64,000 bases of DNA. It comes from G963692885 sp964658655 (GTDB lineage: Bacteria; Acidobacteriota; Terriglobia; Terriglobales; Acidobacteriaceae). Every line of letters starts with the position of its first letter. The stretch's first letter is position 1. Position numbers and translations under genes: made by a program. Positions 7,946 to 16,200 of this stretch are shown here, one piece after another. A model generated the notes under the pieces. It saw only the letters and a list, made by a program, of their open reading frames with translations. It was not told where the DNA came from and searched no databases. Location of the stretch: NCBI GenBank assembly GCA_964658655.1, contig CAZZZL010000008.1:1-64000 (forward strand). Reading direction: 5' to 3'.

Positions 7946-8776
7946 ATGGCAATCGACAGCAACTACGACGAGCTTGATCCGATGGACCGCAAGGGCGATT
8001 TCGACGCCAACTTTGGCGGCTCATTTGGCCTGCATCTTGCGCTGATCGGCTCGATTATCTTGTCGCTGTGGCTCAGTCATCGTCTGCACGGCAACAACTG
8101 GGGCGAAAACATGACGGCGGGCGCTATCCAGGCCTCGCTGGTGAGCTCAGCGCCGTCGGTGCCGTTGCCGTCCATTGCACCGCCAACCAAGAATGTCCTG
8201 GCGACCGAGACGCCGAGCCCGGCACCTGCCATTCCGGAAAAGGCGTCAGTTCCGGCTCCTGATTTGAGCGCGGTGCAGATACCGGTCAAGCAGCCGCCCC
8301 CGAAGCCCAAGCCGTTGCCAGAGAAGCCGCAGCCTCCGCAGGAGCAGAAGCATCCACAGGAGCCGCCGCAACAGCATCGCGCGAATTACGGCGAGCAGCA
8401 GGCTGCGAATATGCCGAAATCCATGGCGAATGCCCCGAACACCAGCAACAGTCCGGTGCAGGTGGCTGGCGGAGATTTCGGTTCGCGGTTTGGGTATTAC
8501 GTGAACGGCATCACCCGCACGGTGAGCCAGAACTGGTACAAGCAGGAAGTCGACCCGGGCACGCCGGAAGGCGCCCAGACGGTCGTAACCTTCACGATTG
8601 CCCGTGACGGCAGCCCCAGTAATTTCCGGATTGCTCGTTCCAGCGGTTCATCGAGTCTCGATACCTCGGCGATCCGTGCTGCGCAACGCGTTGACAGCTT
8701 TGGTCCTCTACCACCTGCGTACAATGGCTCGACGGTCGATGTTGCGTACACTTTTACTTACCAGCACACGAACTGA
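7946..8776 (+). CDS. tolA: TolA/TonB-like energy transducer of the Tol system
   Basis: 276 residues: a short cytoplasmic N-terminus, one membrane anchor at about 28-45 (GLHLALIGSIILSLWLSH), a long proline-rich periplasmic linker (about 70-145, rich in PKP and PQ), and a TonB-type C-terminal domain at about 170-275 ending in VDVAYTFTYQ. By position between tolR and tolB it plays the role of TolA, but its linker is TonB-like (Pro-Lys) rather than the long Ala-Lys helix of E. coli TolA, and its C-terminal domain belongs to the TonB/TolA group. Only 10 bases separate it from tolR. The gene symbol is assigned from context. Confidence 0.88.
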   Translation: MAIDSNYDELDPMDRKGDFDANFGGSFGLHLALIGSIILSLWLSHRLHGNNWGENMTAGAIQASLVSSAPSVPLPSIAPPTKNVLATETPSPAPAIPEKASVPAPDLSAVQIPVKQPPPKPKPLPEKPQPPQEQKHPQEPPQQHRANYGEQQAANMPKSMANAPNTSNSPVQVAGGDFGSRFGYYVNGITRTVSQNWYKQEVDPGTPEGAQTVVTFTIARDGSPSNFRIARSSGSSSLDTSAIRAAQRVDSFGPLPPAYNGSTVDVAYTFTYQHTN

Positions 8777-8836
8777 TAGCGTCGTCCCCACAAGATGCAG
8801 GAAAAGGGACGAAGCAGGACGACAGCGCAAAAGCCT

Positions 8837-10195
8837 ATGAAAATGCTCCCCCTCCGTATTCGAACCACCCTCTTCGCTTCCCTGCTTGTGGCCGCAGGGA
8901 CTGCTTTTTCGACGGCGAACGCCTCGGCCCAGGACTGGGTAAAGACCGGCACGAACCTGGGCGTGGAAAAGATTCGCCTGGCTGCGGCCGACTTCAAGCC
9001 AACAAGCTCTGATCCGCAGACGGCGCCGCTCAAGACGACTTTTGATACGACCCTGTTCAACGACCTAGCGAATGCCGGCATCTTTGACATGGTTTCGAAG
9101 AGCATTGCGCCTCCGGTCACGCCGGGTTCACCGCAGGAGATAAACCTGCCGCAGTGGAGTGCTGCACCCTCAAATGCAGCGATGGTGGCTTTTGGCGCAC
9201 TGGGCGTGAACGGTGGCAAGATCTCTGTTTCCGGCTGGGTGTATGACGCCAAGGACGCGAATGGCCAGGCGATTCTCGGCAAGGTCTACACCGACAACGC
9301 CTCGCAGGATGCCGCCCGGCTGATTGCCCACAGGTTCGCGGATGAGATCATCCTGCGGCTGGGCGGCGGTCTGAATGGCATTGCCGAGACCCATATCTAT
9401 TTCGTGTCTTCCCGCTCCGGAGCCAAGGAAATCTGGCAGATGGATTATGACGGCCAGGGACAACACCAGCTGACACACCTGGGCGAGATCTCGCTCTCAC
9501 CGCATATTTCGCCGTCAAATGACCGCGTCGCCTTCTCGACCCTGGGCAAGACCGGCTGGACAATTCGGATGTATTCGCTGACCCTGGGGCGCCTGGTCGG
9601 ATTCACGACGCCGGGCGGCACGACACTGTCGCCGGCCTGGGCCAGCGACGGCTCGCATCTCGCATTCTCATCGGACAAGACGGGAGACAGCGAGATATGG
9701 ACGACAGACGCCAACGGGACCAGCCCGCACCAGATCACGATTTTCAAGGGTCCGGATGTTTCGCCCACCTGGAACCCCAAGACGAACGCACAGATCTGCT
9801 GGGTGAGCGGCCGCACGGGTCTGCCGCAGATCTACATCATGGATTCAGACGGCGCAGGTGTACAGCGCATGACGGACGGCGGCTATGCGACTTCGCCCTC
9901 CTGGTCGCCCAACGGGCAATTTCTGACCTTTGCATGGGACCGCAAGTACGGCCCGGGAGCGCCTGGCGGACAGGACATTTACGTGATGGACATTGCCTCC
10001 AAGCGCTGGACACAGCTTACGCATGACGCCGGCCGGAACGACTTCCCCTCATGGGCTCCGGACGGCCGTCACATCGTCTTCCAGCGTGAACGTGGCCACC
10101 AGGTGGAAATCTGGTCCATGCTTGCCGATGGGACAGAACAGCACGCCCTGACCCACGGCAGTAACGACAGCATGCCAAACTGGAGTTACAAGTAG
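8837..10195 (+). CDS. tolB: Periplasmic beta-propeller protein TolB
   Basis: 452 residues from the ATG at 8837, chosen because it gives a clean signal peptide (MKMLPLRIRTTLFASLLVAA, cleavage after about residue 31, ASA-QD). An ATG at 8795 in the same frame would hide the signal. The N-terminal TolB domain is followed by WD40-like beta-propeller repeats: SPAWASDGSHLAFSSDKTG, SPTWNPKT, SPSWSPNGQFLTFAWD, FPSWAPDGRHIVFQRERG. In the Tol system TolB bridges Pal and TolA in the periplasm. It lies between tolA and pal. Confidence 0.95.
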   Translation: MKMLPLRIRTTLFASLLVAAGTAFSTANASAQDWVKTGTNLGVEKIRLAAADFKPTSSDPQTAPLKTTFDTTLFNDLANAGIFDMVSKSIAPPVTPGSPQEINLPQWSAAPSNAAMVAFGALGVNGGKISVSGWVYDAKDANGQAILGKVYTDNASQDAARLIAHRFADEIILRLGGGLNGIAETHIYFVSSRSGAKEIWQMDYDGQGQHQLTHLGEISLSPHISPSNDRVAFSTLGKTGWTIRMYSLTLGRLVGFTTPGGTTLSPAWASDGSHLAFSSDKTGDSEIWTTDANGTSPHQITIFKGPDVSPTWNPKTNAQICWVSGRTGLPQIYIMDSDGAGVQRMTDGGYATSPSWSPNGQFLTFAWDRKYGPGAPGGQDIYVMDIASKRWTQLTHDAGRNDFPSWAPDGRHIVFQRERGHQVEIWSMLADGTEQHALTHGSNDSMPNWSYK

Positions 10196-10262
10196 ATTGC
10201 CGGCAGTACCGTCCTAAACGAAGCCAAAAAGTTACGGCGGCTGCAGGAAACTTCCATAGACC

Positions 10263-10290
10263 TTGCACCATTTCAAGGTCACACTAGAAT
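10263..10290 (+). promoter_or_regulatory. pal: Candidate sigma-70 promoter of pal with overlapping inverted repeat
   Basis: A TTGCAC (10263-10268) and a TAGAAT (10285-10290, five of six to consensus) are 16 bases apart, about 30 bases before the pal ATG. The perfect 7-base inverted repeat GACCTTG / CAAGGTC (10259-10265 and 10274-10280) overlaps the -35 box and spacer and could be an operator or simply a hairpin separating tolB from pal. The call rests on sequence match only. Confidence 0.35.
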
Positions 10291-10319
10291 GAGATAAGAC
10301 ATTAGATGGAGATATTGTG

Positions 10320-11081
10320 ATGACTCCGGATTACCGTAAGACCCTGGCTGGCAAGACTGTCGCCGGATTTGTTGCCGCAGCCGCGCTGCTTTTTTCGGTC
10401 GGCTGCCATAAGAAGCCCGTGCCGCCACCGCCGCCACCGCCGCCTTCCGCCTCGGGTAACGCGCCGACTGCCACTCTGACGGCCACGCCCTCCGCTGTAG
10501 CACCCGGCCAGCAGGTGACCCTGAACTGGCGCACGACCGATGCGACAGACGTCAGTATTGACGGCATCGGGCCGGTTGAAACTGCAGGTACCAAGAGTGT
10601 GACGCCGACGACGTCAACGGATTACCATCTTGTCGCCAAGGGACTTGGTGGCACAACGGATGCGACGGCTCGTGTTACCGTTTCGAACGGCAGTGCGATG
10701 ACGGACACCGGCGCGGGCGACAGCTCGGTCGATGACGCGACCTTCCACACCAACGTGCAGGACATTTTCTTCGACTACGATGCTTACGACGTTCGCCCTG
10801 ATGCTATGCCGATCATCAGCAAGGATGTGGCATTCCTGCACGCACATCCGAACCTGAAGATTGTCGTCGGCGGCTATTGCGACGACCGCGGTTCGACAGA
10901 GTACAACCTGGCACTGGGTGAGAACCGCGCGAATGCCGTCAAGCAATCATTGATAGCCGCAGGGGTGGATGCGAGCCATATCCGCACCGTCTCCTACGGT
11001 AAGGAAAAGCAGTTCTGCACAGAAGAGAATGAGCAGTGCTGGCAACAGAATCGGCGCGCGGGCTTCTCCGTCGATCGGTAA
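10320..11081 (+). CDS. pal: Peptidoglycan-associated lipoprotein Pal with extra Ig-like domain
   Basis: 253 residues. The N-terminus has a signal peptide ending FSVGC with lipidated Cys29 (position -3 is Ser, slightly off the usual Leu), then a run of eight prolines. Residues about 45-115 form an extra beta-sandwich-like domain (TLTATPSAVAPGQQVTLNWRT), of the bacterial Ig-like type, which classical Pal lacks. Residues about 135-253 are the OmpA-like peptidoglycan-binding domain (FFDYDAYDVR, GGYCDDRGSTEYN, RRAGFSV). Pal tethers the outer membrane to the wall and binds TolB. A GGAG ribosome site sits before the ATG; a strong terminator follows the stop. Confidence 0.93.
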   Translation: MTPDYRKTLAGKTVAGFVAAAALLFSVGCHKKPVPPPPPPPPSASGNAPTATLTATPSAVAPGQQVTLNWRTTDATDVSIDGIGPVETAGTKSVTPTTSTDYHLVAKGLGGTTDATARVTVSNGSAMTDTGAGDSSVDDATFHTNVQDIFFDYDAYDVRPDAMPIISKDVAFLHAHPNLKIVVGGYCDDRGSTEYNLALGENRANAVKQSLIAAGVDASHIRTVSYGKEKQFCTEENEQCWQQNRRAGFSVDR

Positions 11082-11099
11082 GCGTGCGAGTGTCGAGAG

Positions 11100-11133
11100 A
11101 AGCGGCAGCATGGTTTCCATGCTGCCGCTTTTG
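11100..11133 (+). terminator. Rho-independent terminator after pal
   Basis: A perfect 14-base-pair stem (AAGCGGCAGCATGG with its complement at 11117-11130) around a TTT loop, followed by a short T run (CTTTTGTG). It lies 18 bases after the pal stop codon, so cpoB further on probably has its own promoter. Confidence 0.85.
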
Positions 11134-11224
11134 TGATTCTTACCGAATGAGTGGTCGAAGCTCGCCCGGATCCCATCTCTGAGCTGCTGCCTCTGCATCA
11201 GAGACATGGATCAAACTGGAAGAT

Positions 11225-11257
11225 GCGGGTCCTCCGACTTCGCTCAGGATGACAAAG
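11225..11257. repeat. Dispersed intergenic repeat, REP-like
   Basis: The segment reading GTCCTCCGACTTCGCTCAGG followed by ATGACAAAG, in the gap between pal and cpoB, matches a short intergenic phrase often seen scattered in acidobacterial and other soil bacterial genomes (TCATCCTGAGCG on the other strand). It is an imperfect palindrome (TCCT...AGGA). Only one copy is in this window, so the call rests on memory of similar sequences. Confidence 0.4.
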
Positions 11258-11406
11258 TTTCCCGGCTCGGCATGGAGAAAGTTTTGTGGCTGAGCAGGGA
11301 CTCTAACGCGCCAAGAGAGGGTGCGACCAACGGGAAACATCAGCGGCAAGCCGCACCCGCCTGTATGTCAGATGCCTTTATAATCAGACTGAATTCTGAG
11401 GTCTAT

Positions 11407-12363
11407 ATGCGTCAACTTTTACTTCGTGCTTCCCTCGTACTGTCGCTTGCGATGATTGTTCCGGTTCCCGGTGCCCATGCGGCTTCGAAAGAGATTGTCG
11501 AGCTGCAGACACAGGTGCAGCAGATGCAGGACCTTCTGCAACAGCTGAAGCAGTCGAATGACGAGCGCCTGGGCGCGATTATCAACCTGGTCCAGCAGAA
11601 CACCGACAACGTGAACAAGATGACGGCAACGGTCAACCAGTTGCAGCAGGCGATGACGGCGCAGACTGAAGGCGGAGGCGGGAAGCTGGACCAGGTGTCC
11701 GGTCAGTTGCAGTCCTTGAACGACTCGGTGGACGAGCTGAAGACCCGCATCGGCAAGCTCGACGCTACCATTCAGAATATCCAGAGCCAGCTGCAGAATG
11801 CACCTGCGGGCGCTCCCGCCACCGCAGCACCTGCCCCGACGGGCGCCGCGTCAAACAACTTTCCCGCACCGCCGCAGAATCAGCTCGGCAGCCAGGCTCC
11901 TGCGCTTGCGCCTGCGCCGGCGGTCGGTGGTCAGATGCCCCCGTTACAGCAGAGCTATCAGAGCGGCCTGCGTGATTACAATTCGGGCAAGTATGAAGTT
12001 GCCAGTTCGGAATTTGGCGACGTCGTTCATTACTATCCCCAGGACGACCTGGCCGGCAACGCGCAGTATTACATGGGTGAGATTGCCTATCGGCAAGGCA
12101 AGTATCCCCAGGCGATCAAGAATTATGACGCCGTGCTCGAACAGTTTCCCGGCAATAACAAGGCGCCGGCGGCCCAGTTGCGAAAGGGCGAATCGCTGAT
12201 CGCGATCAACCAGAAGGATGCCGGCGTGCGCGAACTGCGCAGCCTGATCCAGCGGTATCCGATGACGCCGGAAGCACAGGAGGGGCGTTCGAAACTGAAT
12301 GGCATGGGCGTGCGCATCAATGCATCCGCACCTGCCAAACCAAGTGCCTACGCCCAGCAGTAG
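11407..12363 (+). CDS. cpoB: Cell division coordinator CpoB/YbgF, periplasmic TPR protein
   Basis: 318 residues from the ATG at 11407, chosen for its GAGG ribosome site and a signal peptide (MRQLLLRASLVLSLAMIVPV, cleavage near AHA-A). Residues about 27-115 are a Gln-rich coiled coil that in CpoB mediates trimerisation. An Ala-Pro linker follows, then TPR repeats from about 185 (YQSGLRDYNSGKYEVASSEF, YYMGEIAYRQGKYPQAIKNY, LRKGESLIAINQ). CpoB links outer-membrane constriction by Tol-Pal to septal wall synthesis. Its place after pal is canonical, though a terminator separates the two here. Confidence 0.92.
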   Translation: MRQLLLRASLVLSLAMIVPVPGAHAASKEIVELQTQVQQMQDLLQQLKQSNDERLGAIINLVQQNTDNVNKMTATVNQLQQAMTAQTEGGGGKLDQVSGQLQSLNDSVDELKTRIGKLDATIQNIQSQLQNAPAGAPATAAPAPTGAASNNFPAPPQNQLGSQAPALAPAPAVGGQMPPLQQSYQSGLRDYNSGKYEVASSEFGDVVHYYPQDDLAGNAQYYMGEIAYRQGKYPQAIKNYDAVLEQFPGNNKAPAAQLRKGESLIAINQKDAGVRELRSLIQRYPMTPEAQEGRSKLNGMGVRINASAPAKPSAYAQQ

Positions 12364-12430
12364 ACATCAACTTTGAAATGGAGCAGCCTGTCAGACAACA
12401 CGCAGTGCAAATGAAACATCACTCACCAGC

Positions 12431-12625
12431 ATGACTCTCAAGAAGGAACACGACAGTGATACCGGCAAGGGTGCTGTGGAGCAGGAAGCGCCGCAGCCTG
12501 GCAAAGATAATCCTTACATCCATGGCCAGCTTGGACACAGGGATCAGGACGAGGATCTGAAGGATAACGACACCGATTTTCCCGAGCCGGAGACGCACGG
12601 CGAGCACAGTGGGGAACATAAGTAG
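12431..12625 (+). CDS. Small acidic hydrophilic protein, unknown
   Basis: A 64-residue reading frame rich in Asp, Glu, His and Lys, with no hydrophobic segment, likely disordered. It lies 67 bases after cpoB and directly before a strong bidirectional terminator, which would suit a last gene of a unit. No ribosome site is evident before the ATG, so the frame could be fortuitous. No family recognised. Confidence 0.45.
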   Translation: MTLKKEHDSDTGKGAVEQEAPQPGKDNPYIHGQLGHRDQDEDLKDNDTDFPEPETHGEHSGEHK

Positions 12626-12642
12626 CTTTCCTGCTCAAATGA

Positions 12643-12669
12643 AAAGGCCCTGCTGCGCGCAGGGCCTTT
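12643..12669. terminator. Bidirectional terminator between convergent genes
   Basis: An 11-base-pair perfect stem, AAAGGCCCTGC with GCAGGGCCTTT, around a TGCGC loop. T-rich tails occur on both strands (CTTTCGATTTT on plus, CCTTTTC on minus). It sits between the rightward cpoB unit and the leftward oxidoreductase genes and can serve both. Confidence 0.85.
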
Positions 12670-12685
12670 CGATTTTGCAGCGCAT

Positions 12686-13738
12686 CTAGCGGTGACGCTG
12701 CATCACGTCATCCAATACGGATTGCGGAGGACGCACGCGCGATTCCGGCAGGGTGCCAAGAGGCTCGTCGGTCAGGTTCAGCACATCCGTGAAGCTGGGC
12801 TTCTCCGTGTTGACGTAGAAGACGCCCGTGAGTACTTCGCCCTTCTCATGCGCTTCCATGAGCGCCTTTACGGCGGTAATGCGGCTGGTGGGGTTGTAGT
12901 CTTCACGCAGCTTGCTGAGGCGCAAATGCGATCCGTCATGCATCTCGACGTTGAAATTTGTACCGGCTTCGTAGTCGACCGCGATGTCCTCGAAATGCGG
13001 CACAAAGCCTACTTCGGTGATCGCTTCTTCATGCTCCTGCATGTACTTATAGCTCTTGGTTGAGCCTTCGTGGTCATTGAAGGTGACGCAGGGCGAGATG
13101 ACGTCAAGCATCACTGTGCCCTTGTGCGCGATCGCGGCCTTGAGCATGGTCAGCAGCTGCTTCTTGTCGCCGGAGAACGAGCGGCCAACAAAGGTCGCGC
13201 CGAGCTCGACGGCCATGATGCAGGTGTCGATGGGGGGCAGGTCATTGATGACGCCGGTCTTCAGCTTCGACCCGACGTCGGCCGTCGCCGAGAACTGACC
13301 CTTGGTCAGGCCGTATACGCCATTGTCTTCGATGATGTAGATCATCGGCAGATTCCGCCGCATGAGGTGTGCGAACTGACCCATGCCGATGGACGCCGTA
13401 TCGCCGTCGCCTGAGACACCGATGGCTTTCATGGTATGGTTCGCCAACAGAGCGCCGGTGGCGACAGATGGCATACGCCCGTGGACGCTGTTGAAGCTGT
13501 GCGAGCGCGACATGAAGTAGGCCGGGCTCTTCGACGAGCAGCCGATACCGGACAGCTTCATCACGCGCTCCGGCTGAACGCCCATCTCATACATCGCATC
13601 GATGATGCGTTCAGAGATGGCATTGTGGCCGCAGCCTGCGCACAGCGTGGTCTTGCCGCCGCGGTAGTCGAGCACCTGCAGGCCAAGCCTATTTGTTTTA
13701 GGAGCCTTGGGAGGAAGTGTGGGAGTTGCTGTGGCCAT
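12686..13738 (-). CDS. korB: 2-oxoacid:ferredoxin oxidoreductase, beta subunit
   Basis: 350 residues. It carries the thiamine diphosphate site: CAGCGHNAISERI at about 37, then GCSSKSPAYFM, and the GDGDTASIGMGQ...NGVYGLTKGQ block that binds ThDP-Mg. With the alpha subunit it decarboxylates a 2-oxoacid to its acyl-CoA and passes electrons to ferredoxin; the usual substrate for this gene pair in aerobic soil bacteria is 2-oxoglutarate, but pyruvate or branched acids cannot be excluded. It follows korA with a 3-base gap. The C-terminus ends at the shared terminator. Confidence 0.92.
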   Translation of the reverse strand: MATATPTLPPKAPKTNRLGLQVLDYRGGKTTLCAGCGHNAISERIIDAMYEMGVQPERVMKLSGIGCSSKSPAYFMSRSHSFNSVHGRMPSVATGALLANHTMKAIGVSGDGDTASIGMGQFAHLMRRNLPMIYIIEDNGVYGLTKGQFSATADVGSKLKTGVINDLPPIDTCIMAVELGATFVGRSFSGDKKQLLTMLKAAIAHKGTVMLDVISPCVTFNDHEGSTKSYKYMQEHEEAITEVGFVPHFEDIAVDYEAGTNFNVEMHDGSHLRLSKLREDYNPTSRITAVKALMEAHEKGEVLTGVFYVNTEKPSFTDVLNLTDEPLGTLPESRVRPPQSVLDDVMQRHR

Positions 13739-13741
13739 GGT

Positions 13742-15604
13742 CTAGAGTTCCTCCTGCAGAATCAGTTCGTCGGTTACGGAACGCGCGTCGATGGGCAGTC
13801 CGTTGAAGTGCCTAACGCTGCGCAGCTTCACGACATCACCCACTGGAAGATCCAGCTTGAGCAGGCTCAGCAGCTGTGCATCGCGGTTCTGCTCGATGAC
13901 ATAGACGCGATCGTGCGAGGCAACGAAATCATGCACTTCCTTTGAAAATGGAAACGCGCGCAGCCGCAGATAGTCGGTCTCGAATTTATATTCATTGCGA
14001 AGCTGATCGCGCGACTCGCCGACGGCGAAGTCTGACGTACCGAAGGCAATCAGGCCGACTTTCGACTGTCCGTCCTGTACGACAACCGGCTTGGGCACAT
14101 ATTCACGCGCTGTTTCAAACTTGCGTGCGAGCCGCTCCATGGTGGCCTGGTATTCATCGGGCCGCTCGGTGTAGAGAGCCTTGTCATTGTGGCCGCTGCC
14201 GCGCGTGAAATACGCGGCGCCGGGATGATCGGTACCCGGCAGTGTGCGATAAGGAATCGCGTCGCCATCAACGTCTTTATAGCGAGCAAAACCGCCGAGG
14301 CGTGTAAGGTCTTCGGCGCTCAGAATCTTGCCGCGCTGCATTGGCTTCTCGGGATACGGGAACGGTTCCGACATCCAGTTGTTCATGCCGAGATCGAGAT
14401 CGCTCATCACGAAGATCGGTGTCTGCAACTGCTCGGTCAGGTTGAAGGCTTCAATCGCAAACTCGTAGCACTCCTTCACTGAACCGGGCAGCAGCATAAT
14501 GTGCTTGGTATCGCCGTGCGACAGATATGCGGTCGAAAGCAGATCGCCCTGCATGGTGCGCGTCGGCATGCCGGTTGATGGGCCGGTGCGCTGCACGTCG
14601 AAGATGACGCCGGGAATTTCGGCGAAGTAGCCGAGGCCGGCGAATTCCGCCATCAGTGAAATGCCGGGGCCAGAGGTGGCTGTCATTGAACGTGCACCGG
14701 CCCAGCCTGCGCCAAGCACCATGCCGACTGCAGCGAGTTCATCTTCAGCCTGGACGACGGCGAAGGTCGCCTTGCCATCTGGCTCGATGCGGTACTTCTT
14801 GAGGTAGTCGATCAGGTTCTCGACCACTGATGAAGAAGGCGTGATGGGATACCAGGTGACGACGGTGACGCCGGCAAACATGCAGCCGAGTGCGGCTGCG
14901 GAATTGCCTTCAATGATGATTTTGCCATCGGTCTCGTGCATGCGTTCGAGGACAAAAGGATCGTGCTTGGTGAAGGTCGTCTCAGCATACTCAAAGCCTG
15001 CTTTGACGGCAGACCAGTTCAACTCGGCCGCCTTCAACTTCTTGGCAAACTGCCGGCGGACGGAAGCTTCAACGACTTCCATATCCATGCCGACAATCTG
15101 CGCGACCACGCCGACGTAAATCATGTTCTTGACGAGCTTACGCAGCTTGGCTTCGGGACAGACCGCGGCTGTGATCTTGTCGAAGGGCACGGGATAACAG
15201 GCGACGTCATCGCGGAACTGCGCGAGGTTCGCTGTTTCTTCGTAGATGGCGGCGCCGCCTGCAGGCAGCGAGAGAATATCTTCGCGCGAGGTCTCGGCAT
15301 TCATCGCGATAAGAATGTCGATCTCTTTTTTGCGCGCAACGTAGCCGTGCTTGCTGGCACGAATCGTATACCAGGTGGGAAGGCCGGCAATGTTCGAGGG
15401 AAAAAGGTTTTTGCCGCTGACGGGAATGCCCATCGCGAAAATGCTCTTCAACAGAATGCTGTTGGCAGACTGAGAACCGGAGCCGTTTACGGTAGCAACC
15501 TGAATGCTGAAATCGTTGACGATGCGCTTGGGCGCACCCGACTCAGATGTCTCCGGGGACGATGCTGCACGCGGAGTATTCAGGGCAACATTACTAGTCG
15601 CCAT
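13742..15604 (-). CDS. korA: 2-oxoacid:ferredoxin oxidoreductase, fused gamma-alpha subunit
   Basis: 620 residues from the ATG at 15604, which has an AAGGGA ribosome site; 30 further open codons upstream lack family similarity. Residues about 30-215 are the gamma domain (IQVATVNGSGSQSANSILLK), and the rest is the alpha subunit, with the WYPITPSSSVVENL signature and the C-terminal transketolase-like domain (YVIEQNRDAQL). This fused two-subunit form is the typical KorAB arrangement. The most likely role is the oxidative TCA step from 2-oxoglutarate to succinyl-CoA with ferredoxin as acceptor. Confidence 0.92.
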   Translation of the reverse strand: MATSNVALNTPRAASSPETSESGAPKRIVNDFSIQVATVNGSGSQSANSILLKSIFAMGIPVSGKNLFPSNIAGLPTWYTIRASKHGYVARKKEIDILIAMNAETSREDILSLPAGGAAIYEETANLAQFRDDVACYPVPFDKITAAVCPEAKLRKLVKNMIYVGVVAQIVGMDMEVVEASVRRQFAKKLKAAELNWSAVKAGFEYAETTFTKHDPFVLERMHETDGKIIIEGNSAAALGCMFAGVTVVTWYPITPSSSVVENLIDYLKKYRIEPDGKATFAVVQAEDELAAVGMVLGAGWAGARSMTATSGPGISLMAEFAGLGYFAEIPGVIFDVQRTGPSTGMPTRTMQGDLLSTAYLSHGDTKHIMLLPGSVKECYEFAIEAFNLTEQLQTPIFVMSDLDLGMNNWMSEPFPYPEKPMQRGKILSAEDLTRLGGFARYKDVDGDAIPYRTLPGTDHPGAAYFTRGSGHNDKALYTERPDEYQATMERLARKFETAREYVPKPVVVQDGQSKVGLIAFGTSDFAVGESRDQLRNEYKFETDYLRLRAFPFSKEVHDFVASHDRVYVIEQNRDAQLLSLLKLDLPVGDVVKLRSVRHFNGLPIDARSVTDELILQEEL

Positions 15605-15855
15605 GTAAGCTGATTCCCTTCTTAGCGAATGTGAGCGAAAACGGGCCAGCGACATGGTGTTGTATGTCGAAAAACCACTTTTCTCTTCATTCAAAAGTAT
15701 ATGTCAATCAATCGAAAGGTACGTACCCCGTGGGCTTAACTGGGCGTATTCCGCTGCCGAATGTCGAGATGCGCGGCTGAAACGCAGTCGCGCCGCGCTC
15801 ATCCGCTCTCGGTCACAGTAAACTCGAAGAGTATTCAACCCTATAGGAGTCAACC
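15605..15855. promoter_or_regulatory. Divergent promoter region between korA and the CDGSH gene
   Basis: About 250 bases without a gene. It should hold the promoters of both neighbours. The only symmetry noticed is a perfect 10-base palindrome, GGTACGTACC, at 15718-15727. No clear -35/-10 pair stands out. Confidence 0.4.
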
Positions 15856-16095
15856 ATGTCAGAAACTGAAGTGAAAATTACAGTCCGCCCGAACGGGCCA
15901 TTCCGCGTCGAGGGTCCGATCAAACTGGTCGATGCCGACGGCCGCGAGTGGAACCTTGAAGGCAAGCCTGCCATCTCCCTTTGTCGTTGCGGCGCATCGA
16001 CCAAAAAACCTTTCTGCGATGGCATGCATTCGAAGATGGGCTTCAAGGCTGCCGAGTGCGCGGTCGCGGCAGAAGAAAAAGCCGCACAGTCCTGA
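15856..16095 (+). CDS. CDGSH iron-sulfur domain protein
   Basis: 79 residues. It carries the 2Fe-2S ligands of the CDGSH family: C43 and C45 in CRCGASTKKPFCDGMH, C54, and H58. The third position of the signature is Met (CDGMH) rather than Ser, which does not affect ligation. Such small bacterial proteins are soluble redox or cluster-transfer proteins of uncertain partner. A TAGGAG ribosome site precedes the ATG. It stands opposite a ferredoxin-dependent oxidoreductase, but no functional link is shown. Confidence 0.93.
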   Translation: MSETEVKITVRPNGPFRVEGPIKLVDADGREWNLEGKPAISLCRCGASTKKPFCDGMHSKMGFKAAECAVAAEEKAAQS

Positions 16096-16200
16096 TGAGT
16101 GCCCGCCAGGCCTGCCGCTGTCCGGAAGAAAAGGCACGCCGAAGACAGTGAGCAAATGGCCGTGGGACTCTGCCTGCGAGAGTTGTGCGATCATTCCGCA

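Noticed and set aside
10419..10446. Short CCG-rich tandem repeat
   Set aside because: It encodes the polyproline stretch of Pal; not an independent repeat element.
14936..15613. Plus-strand open frame of 225 codons
   Set aside because: Antisense to korA; no supporting feature.
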